From Bedellia somnulentella (lineage: Eukaryota; Arthropoda; Insecta; Lepidoptera; Bedelliidae): a DNA stretch of 64,000 nt. The notes beneath the pieces are model-generated. The model ran no database searches, was not told where the DNA came from, and saw nothing but the letters and a program-made list of their open reading frames with translations. Below, one piece after another: positions 57,501-64,000 of this stretch. Each line of letters starts with the position of its first letter. Within the stretch, counting starts at the first letter, position 1. The DNA lies in assembly GCA_963576735.1 (NCBI GenBank), contig OY755181.1, positions 16,567,261-16,631,260 on the forward strand, given 5' to 3'. The position numbers were made by a program, and so were the translations under genes.

Positions 57501-60500
57501 AACTTCTGTATTAGAATGGGTTTTTTTCACTGAGCGCTTAGATATAAAATCGTGATTTTTTTAAATTATAATAAGTAATAACAATAATTATCACGTAAAT
57601 AAGTCTTTTTGTAGAATTTGTATCGCATGAAAGTATCTTAGAGTCAGAATAAAAACGTTCAAAGCTTAATGTACCGGAACTCAATTCGATTTAGCTTAGG
57701 TGCAAACAGCTTTGTGCCCAGCCCTAGGGTGGCCCTCAGCTGCCTGGCACACATTAAGTCATGGTGACATCTTGCTTCACTAATCTTTTTGTAAAGTTAA
57801 AGCTTTGTAATCATTAAAACAGCTTTAAATAATTGCCCAATGTATTTTGTAGCAACAGGCCAGTTAAACCCAATAATGATGGTTATGGATATTATCAATT
57901 TCAACCTATTGTCCCCTTTTCCTTTCATTTGGGCCACTAATGTCCAATGCTGAGAATCTGCTGGACTTAGGGTTCTCCCAAAATCTAACAACGATAGTCC
58001 ACATTGTAATTTGCAGGTGGTCTACACATACAATATACAATACACAATATACATATATATATATATAACTACATAACATAACATAAACGTTCACGCCGTT
58101 TATCCCCGAAGGGGTTGGCAGAGTACCAATACTTCTGAACTCACATGGCAAGCGCCATCTAGTTTCCAGAGAAGGTACCCACGTTTTGCTTAGACAGTGT
58201 ACTCACGTGATAGGGGGCAGGCATATCGCCGTTTTGTACGAATACACTGTCACATGACTAAGTACAACTCAGCCATGTGGGTTTCCTCACGATGTTTTCC
58301 CTCACCGTTAACAACCATGATAAATTAACCACACATATGACTTTAGAAAAGACAAATTGGTGTAGGCCCGACCCAGGATTGGAACTCACGCCCTTCTGTT
58401 TTCGGGCGGGTGTTCTACCCACTGGACTATCATGTCATATATATAACTACTATAAATTAAACAATATTTCAGGCAATCAAACTCCTTATGTCGGAGGTTT
58501 TTTGGCTGGGCAAAGAAACCTGCTTAACGCGGTGATCAGACGGTTGCCTGATCTAGATAACTCTTGGTATCTAATTGTCACCGAAAGGTAAGCCTTAGAT
58601 CTAATACACTTTATCAGCATAATTTCACTACCCCTCAATATTTCAATATCACTACCCCTTTCTACCCACGGGTGTCGTACGAGGCGACTAAGGTAATGGA
58701 GCTTTTTTAAGTGGTTTTTGGGCTATGCGGTTGGAAACCCGTCACCGACGATACTTTGTTTCTTCCATCTTGTCACCTATCAACTTCCAAATGTGGCTGA
58801 GGAGTTTCTAGCTCTGAAGCTCTGTCTACCCCTTTCTGGGACTTATAGCCGTGCGTATATGTATATATTCAAAATCTTCTATCTTCTTCTATCAACGTTA
58901 ACAACTTTATACAAATTAAAATTAACTTAGAAAGCATATTTACTGGTAGCTTGTTCTTAATAATATTAACTGACGATATAGTTAAAATTGTTAAGAGGCT
59001 TTCTATTAACAAATAAGCCATTCCCAACTAAACTAACAATTGTGACTCATTTTAGACAAGATTATGAAACTCCTATAATGCAGCGGTACCTGTTCGAAGT
59101 GAACATAGAAGGAGAGACGCTGGTGGCTAGAGTGTCGCTAGAAATCGTCAATATTGACGATAATGCTCCGGTCATCAATGTGTTTGATACTTGCGTGGTT
59201 CCGGTAAGATCTTTTTGAGGCTCTTGCATTATATGCTTAAACTAAATATCACCCTTTGAAAATATTTTTGGTCTTATTTAGGCTGAGTAAAAGATTCCAC
59301 ATCTTATTTTTTTATATTTCAAATTCAACGCGTCATTAAATTTGAATGTAAAAGTATTTCAAATCTTTTTCAGGAACAAGGAGAAATCCCGCGCCTCACA
59401 GAATGTGTGTATGAAGTTACTGATGTGGATGGCTATATAAGTACTGGTTTCATGACCTTCAAAATCAATAGTGACCGAGGTGATGACCAATTATTTTCGA
59501 TCCATCAAGAACCTGTAGCCAACGATGTTTATAGAGTGATGATGACTATACGGTTGGAACAGTTACTGAATTATGAAACTAGCGCTCTACATATATTTAG
59601 CGTAACTGCCTCGGTGAGTTGCAAATTTTTCAGCATTTCTTCAATGATTACTTAATTATAGCTTTAAATTTGAAAGGCCCTTAAGCGCAATACACATTAA
59701 GCCCACCGAGCCGCAGATATTAGTCGGCAACTCTTTGTCGGTGGTCTAGATTTCATACAAAGGTTTTGTCGGCCTGGCGATGACAGGCTCAGAGTGTATT
59801 GCGCGTAAAAGTTGACAATGTTTAATGTTGTTTATAAAGTCACAAAATTATACCCTAGAAAGATACAAAATTGACATAAGTAGTGTATATTAATATTTTC
59901 AGGACTCTCTCCCTAATACTCATACTGTATCCATGATGGTTCAAGTCGAAAACGTGGAGTCTCGACCTCCTCGGTGGGTTGAAATCTGGGCAGTCCAACA
60001 ATTTGACGAAAAAACAAATCAAAGTTTTACAATAAGAGCAATCGATGGAGATACAGGGATCAATAAACCGATTTATTATAAATTGGACAACCCTGATAAC
60101 TGTAAGTAAAATATATTGTACGTGTACTGGACACAAGACTCCAAGTGTGTAAACTCGTGAAAATAAGGAAAACATCATAGCTGAAACAATTAATGTATTG
60201 TACCATATAAAGAGTGCGGTTACGTAACGAAGGTGTTCCATGTGTAATTAGCAAATTTATACTAACTAAGCTTATCACACCCTTTGTTCATCTTCCACCA
60301 TTTTCTTTGTACCATGTAGTGTAATACTCGCTAAATCTAAGGTTTGTTAGTACTTTGTAATCGCATATATATTTAACATAATTATACCTTATCTTATCAC
60401 AAAATGTGAAATCTTCAAATTTAAAATAAACTTTTTAAATTATATGAGAGAATTAAATCTCACCTCTTATCTTTTTCTACCCCTCAAAACGTCGTCTTCT

Positions 60501-63500
60501 TCTCTACTACTTTTAGGTACAGGCAGAAAAGGTCAAACGTTCAAATCTAAAGTTTTCAATTGTTCATTCCGTTCTTAATTAAAATATGTAACTTTTCTTT
60601 CAGATACCTTTTTTAGCATCGAAACAATCGGAGAAGGTTACAACGGTGCTATTTTCAGCGTGGCTCCAATTGACCGTGATGAATTGGAGCAGGAAGTATT
60701 CCAGTTATCCATAATAGCCTACAAATTTGACAACGAATCCTTTGCGACGGAAGCAAGCATAGTTATTATAGTGAACGATATCAATGACCAGTATCCAGAA
60801 CCGTTCAAAGAGGAATACAGAGTTGCTATCTTGGAAGAGACGCCGTTGACTTTGAGCTTTGACGATGATTTTGGATTTTATGATAAAGATTTGGTAAAGT
60901 ATCATTCACATAACTCTAAACCCAAATTTAAAGAACAGATGCTTAACGATTCAACAGATAACTTCCGAATTTGTAAAAATTCGGAGGTAGGGAATGCAAA
61001 CACTACTTAAAAATAGAAAAACAAACAAAAGATAGAAGAATTTCGCACTGGAACTGGAAGCCATTGACACTGTAGCTCAATTGGCAGAGCGACGGGGGCG
61101 TATACCTGAGGTCGCGGGTTTGAACCCCACCGGTGTCGATTTTTTTTTTCCTTATTCATCTCTCATTCATTAACAGATTGCCTACAAATGACTTAAAAGG
61201 GGTATAAAACAAGAAGCATTTATTTGCTATGTTGATGGGGTGTCATTCCATGAAATATCCTTCTCTGGGTTGCTTTCTTTAATATGTATCACTGTATAGG
61301 GGGAACATGCCCGGTACGAAGTATTTCTGGAAAGTGTCCAGCCTGCCGGCGTAGCGGACGCGTTCTACATAGCACCGGGAATAGGGTACCAACGACAGAC
61401 TTTCACAGTGGGCACCGTCAACCATACGATGCTCGATTATGAAGTGCCAGAGTTTCAGCAAATTATTATACGGGTACGTATTTTAATATAATATAGATTG
61501 GCTGAGCTTATTAGTAACGAGCGATCACATACAAATCTACAATATTATATCTTGTGTTTGTAGTTTAAGGTAGAAAATTAATTATTTAATACATGCATAT
61601 TATCGCCGTGTAGTGCCGGCTTAGAATGTCGCTACCCCTTTCTACCCACGGGTGTCGTAAGAGGCGACTAAGGGTATTGGGGCTTTTTATTTGATTTTTG
61701 GGCGATGCGGTTAGAGACCCATCACCAAAAACCTTTATTTTTACCATCTTTTTCCCACTCAACTTCCAAAAGTGGCTGAGGAATTTATAATTCCTTAGCT
61801 CTGGCTACCCCTTCTAGGGAAATATCGCCGTGCGTATATGTATGTATGTATATTAACGAAGCACCATCTGCAAACATAACTATCTCAGAATATTTAGGAA
61901 CCTACCGTAAAGGTAGGGTATGTATGATATTGGCTCAGTTTAGTAACGAGCGATCATATTCAAATCTACAATATTATAACTAGTGCTTGTAGTTTAAGAT
62001 AGTAAATTAATTATTAAATACATGCATATTAACGAAGCATCATCTGCAAACATAACTATCTCAGAATATTTATGTACCTACCATAAATGATAAGTCATGG
62101 ACAAAATCAGAAATAGTAATAGGCTGAGTGTAATAGAACTTTGAGGAACTCCTATTTCAAATTCTAGTCCTTGCAAAGAGGTCCCACCGATACTAAATTT
62201 ATCCTGTAACTAGATATGGTGAGAGCAGAGCCGTAATGTTAAAATTCGACTAGTAGTCAAATTTACCTAACTAACAAGAATAAAAATATTTTTCGTTAGA
62301 TCCACTTCAGCATCTACTACCTACCACTTCCTACTTCATACCATAATACCTAGACCTATATCATAATTACGTCAAACAATTTACCTACGAATTTCAATCA
62401 ACATTTTCTTTATGACCACAACAAGCGAATTTTATATATTAGCATATGATTAGAATACCATACATAATCGTATCTCTATTCTATTCCTTAGCATTACATT
62501 CCTTTGACACTTTTCTTTTTTCCAGGCAGTTGCCCGTGATCTGCATACTCCTAGTTTCGTCGGTACAGCAACCATCTACATTGACCTTATAAACTGGAAC
62601 GATGAAGAGCCAATTTTCGAGCAGAGCAGTTACTCCGCTGCCTTCAATGAGACTGAAGGTGCTGGTTTCATAGTGGAGATGGTCAGAGCCAACGATAGGG
62701 ACATTGGTGATAGAGTCGTGTACGATATTATTAAATTTTTTAGTTGTAGGATTAATATTTCACAACTCTTGAACAACAGTTGGCAGTGTTGTCAGGATTA
62801 ACCTCTAGTTTTTTTTTAAGTCGAAGATGAAAGTGAGGACAACTATTTCTCTTATCAGAATTTTCTATAATACAGAACAGAGATTCAACCAATCCAATTT
62901 ACCACTCTTGCAACAAAAATGGCAGTGGCTATGCAATGTAATGTAAATATCTTCCATATTGTGAAATAAACAATGCATGCATAGTGATTAATAAACCAAA
63001 TTAGTTTTAAAAGTTCCACATACTTGTATAGCTATGAGATACTTATTGAATCGTTTATTCCAGGCATTCTATTATGGGTAATATCGACTACCTCAGCATC
63101 AACGAAACTACTGGAGTAGTCACAGTATCTAAAGACAACGCCTTTGACTACCATCGCCAGAGTGAAATATATGTGCAGGTAAAATCAACATGACTAGGTC
63201 CAACGCCTTTACCATATTCTGCAAACAACTACAGTCTGAACGTTTTTAATTTAAGCGCGAACAATATTATTAGTTAAGGAATTGACCTAGCGAAAGTTGG
63301 TAGTCCTCTAACGCATGAATTCTTTTTGGAATCAAGACAAACGATGCTTAAATACCCAAAAATCGCGAGCTCCGCATTAGCCAGTTCACAGCCAAACAAT
63401 ATTTTCAGTGTTTCCCATTTTTCCGTATTTTTAACACTTAACTCGTAATTTAGAGCCTAAGTAAATAGTATTATTGGGAACGAAGAAAATTTTTATTTAT

Positions 63501-63949
63501 TTCCTTGATATTCTTATAATGTAAGATACTTCTTCAATGCTGAAGGAAAACATTAATGAGGAAACCACATGCAAAAAATGACTGTTCTATTCTGAGTTTT
63601 GTACTTGATAACGTCTCACAAAATTTCTCATCAGTGACAGAATTGACGTGTATAAATATGGTGCAGGTAAAAATGGGCAACCAGGTAAAAAAATGAATTA
63701 TCAAGTGATGTTTAGGAGAATTCATAAAATTACAACAAATTGTACGCTAAAAAATCCCATCCTCCATTCAATGGCAATAGTCCTAATGAATATTCAGTTT
63801 TTTTAATTCTATGCTCAAATTGTATTTATTTTTTTTATTTACAGATTCACGCTGAAGATACGTTGGGTAACGATATAAGAAATACCGCCACCACACAATT
63901 AGTGATTCAGTTGTACGACATCAATAATACGCCACCTACGTTACGCTTG
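54467..63949 (+). CDS. Midgut cadherin (Bt Cry1A receptor type), N-terminal part
   Basis: Twelve exons join in frame to 622 codons and continue past the window; the family's full length is about 1700 residues. The protein is a single-pass cadherin of the larval midgut brush border and is known in moths as a receptor for Bt Cry1A toxins. It opens with a signal peptide (MKWTVISLLVFTIISTTEAQ). Next comes the conserved N-terminal block TWSMRPLIPAPLREDVCMDA. Successive extracellular cadherin repeats follow, with calcium-binding motifs NIDDNAP, RAIDGDTG, VNDINDQYPEP, INWNDEQP and YDINNTPP. The RPPRWVEIWAVQQFDEKT stretch is strongly diagnostic. Every exon seen is open, and introns carry SINEs and MITEs. 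Confidence 0.9.
55028..55183. mobile_element. MITE or hairpin in cadherin intron 1
   Basis: CCCTGATTACGTATCTTT and its complement form the ends; the arms are about 65 bases with a few mismatches (GTGTCGCAAGTTGCA against TGCAACTTGCGTCAC). No coding frame. Confidence 0.7.
55195..55414 (-). mobile_element. S1 SINE-like repeat
   Basis: Diverged minus-strand copy in cadherin intron 1. Confidence 0.7.
55494..55733 (-). mobile_element. S1 SINE-like repeat
   Basis: Minus-strand copy ending 46 bases before cadherin exon 2; its head is cut short. Confidence 0.75.
55780..55848 (+). CDS. Cadherin exon 2
   Basis: 69 bases, acceptor TTGTTACAG, donor GTGAGT, phase 1 to 1. Encodes SICSYFTSVPKEPRPNILEE, the mature N-terminus with its conserved Cys. 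Confidence 0.85.
56010..56175 (-). mobile_element. Family C repeat
   Basis: Minus-strand copy with ACTCACGCCCGTTG, GTACGATCCTGGCAAATC and a closing ACATGCTCTTTTAG. A short (TA)n lies inside. Confidence 0.5.
56353..56489. repeat. Near-perfect palindrome in cadherin intron 2
   Basis: Two arms of about 50 bases (56353-56402, 56437-56489) share TTCTGAATTGAGTATTCCAG and AACTTAAGTATCGTT with very few mismatches, around a 34-base loop. Likely a MITE. Confidence 0.75.
56584..56858. repeat. Palindromic tRNA-derived repeat (T2), best copy
   Basis: Arms of about 90 bases, nearly identical in inverted order, run from TTTTTGTTCATGAAAACC to AATTTCGACACAGGCGGGGA and back. Between them is a tRNA-like body preceded by ATAGAAGAATTTCGCACTGG. 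The inner part of each arm is the tRNA acceptor and T-arm sequence itself. Confidence 0.8.
56707..56778 (+). tRNA. tRNA-like sequence in T2 (pseudo-tRNA)
   Basis: Cloverleaf as in the 43359 copy, with loop GCGTTTA, which would give anticodon GTT but with C at position 33. It belongs to a dispersed repeat and is probably not a functional tRNA gene. Confidence 0.5.
56930..57127 (+). repeat. T2 tRNA-derived repeat, third copy
   Basis: Has the leader AATTCGGAGGTAGGAAACGC and CACTACTTAAACGTG, then the tRNA-like body (57017-57088) and the short AAATTTTTCTTTCC arm. No left arm. It ends 50 bases before cadherin exon 3. Confidence 0.7.
57179..57334 (+). CDS. Cadherin exon 3
   Basis: 156 bases, acceptor CCTTTCAG, phase 1 to 1. 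Encodes TWSMRPLIPAP and GTQAIYIEEEIEGEV. The donor GTTATT is weak, but joining at it gives a Gly codon that continues correctly into exon 4. Confidence 0.8.
58078..58435 (-). mobile_element. tRNA-derived SINE T1, full length
   Basis: Minus-strand copy in cadherin intron 3, from its ACATAACATAAACG tail to the tRNA-like head at 58435. Ends 38 bases before exon 4. Confidence 0.8.
58473..58587 (+). CDS. Cadherin exon 4
   Basis: 115 bases, acceptor TATTTCAG, donor GTAAGC. Encodes TPYVGGFLAGQRNLLNAVIR and SWYLIVTER. Confidence 0.85.
58634..58868 (+). mobile_element. S1 SINE-like repeat
   Basis: Plus-strand copy in cadherin intron 4, starting about 45 bases past the exon 4 donor. Head slightly truncated. 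Confidence 0.75.
59056..59203 (+). CDS. Cadherin exon 5
   Basis: 148 bases, acceptor CATTTTAG, donor GTAAGA. Ends the first repeat with the calcium-binding NIDDNAPVI motif. Confidence 0.9.
59374..59613 (+). CDS. Cadherin exon 6
   Basis: 240 bases, 80 codons, phase 0 at both ends. Encodes YEVTDVDGYISTGFMTFKIN and the LEQLLNYET strand typical of cadherin repeats. Confidence 0.9.
59685..59804. mobile_element. Small MITE in cadherin intron 6
   Basis: 120 bases with perfect 11-base inverted ends GCGCAATACAC and GTGTATTGCGC. No coding frame and no clear target duplication. Confidence 0.65.
59903..60101 (+). CDS. Cadherin exon 7
   Basis: 199 bases. Encodes VQVENVESRPPRWVEIW and the calcium-binding IRAIDGDTGIN. 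Confidence 0.9.
60604..60893 (+). CDS. Cadherin exon 8
   Basis: 290 bases, acceptor TTCTTTCAG, donor GTAAAG. Encodes VAPIDRDELEQEV and the VNDINDQYPEPF linker. A tRNA-like repeat starts about 85 bases past its donor. Confidence 0.9.
60978..61175 (+). repeat. T2 tRNA-derived repeat, fourth copy
   Basis: AATTCGGAGGTAGGGAATGC leader, tRNA-like body at 61066-61138 (with an extra G in the anticodon stem region) and a degraded right end with a T run. In cadherin intron 8. Confidence 0.7.
61300..61473 (+). CDS. Cadherin exon 9
   Basis: 174 bases, 58 codons, acceptor CTGTATAG, donor GTACGT. Encodes EHARYEVFLESVQPAGVADA and LDYEVPEFQQII. Confidence 0.9.
61490..62160 (-). pseudogene. RT relic, duplicated, in cadherin intron 9
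   Basis: On the minus strand around 62160-62010 a GVPQSSIT...LLLFLIL run is followed by EIVMFADDASLICM, clearly an RT core like that at 30484. The downstream part (about 61930-62090) is repeated in direct order at 61490-61598 plus 61850-61915, and an S1 copy has split that second repeat. Confidence 0.65.
61603..61854 (+). mobile_element. S1 SINE-like repeat inside the RT relic
   Basis: Full-length plus-strand copy with ATGT tail, inserted after CATGCATATTA. The neighbouring duplicate at 62020-62040 shows the empty site. Confidence 0.8.
62526..62719 (+). CDS. Cadherin exon 10
   Basis: 194 bases, acceptor TTTTTCCAG. Encodes IDLINWNDEQPIF and RANDRDIGD. The donor is GTACGA, chosen because it keeps frame into exon 11. 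Confidence 0.85.
63064..63178 (+). CDS. Cadherin exon 11
   Basis: 115 bases, donor GTAAAA. Encodes IDYLSINETTGVVTV and the FDYHRQSEIYVQ strand. Confidence 0.9.
63845..63949 (+). CDS. Cadherin exon 12 (last in window)
   Basis: 105 bases, 35 codons, donor GTAAGA. Encodes IHAEDTLGNDI and the YDINNTPPTLRL linker. The gene continues to the right. Confidence 0.9.
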
Positions 63950-64000
63950 GTAAGAACTTTACATTTTGTAGTTGAAATTTATTATTATTTACTAGTGGAT

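Noticed and set aside
60660..61010. Extended cadherin frame reading past 60893 into the tRNA-like repeat
   Set aside because: The family sequence resumes at 61300 after a GTAAAG donor at 60894, and the read-through is repeat sequence.
63988..64000. Start of another CTAGTGGATCGGCCC repeat at the window edge
   Set aside because: Only ACTAGTGGAT is visible before the sequence ends, too little to call.

Overview
The window looks like nuclear DNA of a lepidopteran insect. It is AT-rich, packed with transposable elements, and holds parts of two intron-rich host genes in divergent orientation. One is a complete or near-complete perilipin-1 (lipid storage droplet protein 1) gene on the minus strand, with seven exons between 33005 and 24243. 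The other is the N-terminal third of the midgut cadherin known in moths as the Bt Cry1A toxin receptor, on the plus strand, with twelve exons between 54467 and 63949; it runs off the right edge. The species cannot be named from the sequence.

Region 1 (1-17900) is a nest of transposons. A Jockey/CR1-type LINE (A, about 4041-17895) is split in its endonuclease domain by a 6.6 kb Transib-bounded composite (4464-11100, target duplication CGCCG). It is split again in its reverse transcriptase by an I/LOA-type LINE (B, 12245-16093, 13 bp target duplication). Removing either insert with one duplication rejoins A in frame. The composite holds a Transib (RAG1-related) transposase gene with one stop and one frameshift, a BEL/Pao retroelement fragment, and long inverted terminal arms. 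Bases 1-2450 repeat 9930-12379 almost exactly, which fits a very recent tandem duplication of a 9929 bp unit or an assembly artefact.

Region 2 (17900-24240) has no recognised host gene and is a mosaic of SINEs, MITEs and LINE-tail repeats.

Region 3 (24243-33005) is perilipin-1, with SINEs, a 5'-truncated LINE and a partial exon duplication in its introns. Its apparent poly(A) signal lies inside a repeat.

Region 4 (33005-54416) is the 21 kb spacer between the two divergent genes. It consists of dispersed repeats: a 250 bp SINE-like element with an (ATGT)n tail, tRNA-derived SINEs, several MITEs, a mariner relic and RT relics.

Region 5 (54416-64000) is the cadherin gene: a signal-peptide exon, then exons of the first extracellular cadherin repeats. 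Its introns hold SINEs, MITEs, an RT relic and several tRNA-like units, one inside a large near-perfect inverted repeat. All listed exon junctions keep frame and have GT/AG ends.

No new multi-gene system was found. The most unusual items are the palindromic tRNA-derived repeat, the Transib composite carrying retroelement cargo, the 9.9 kb duplication, and the exon duplication in perilipin-1.
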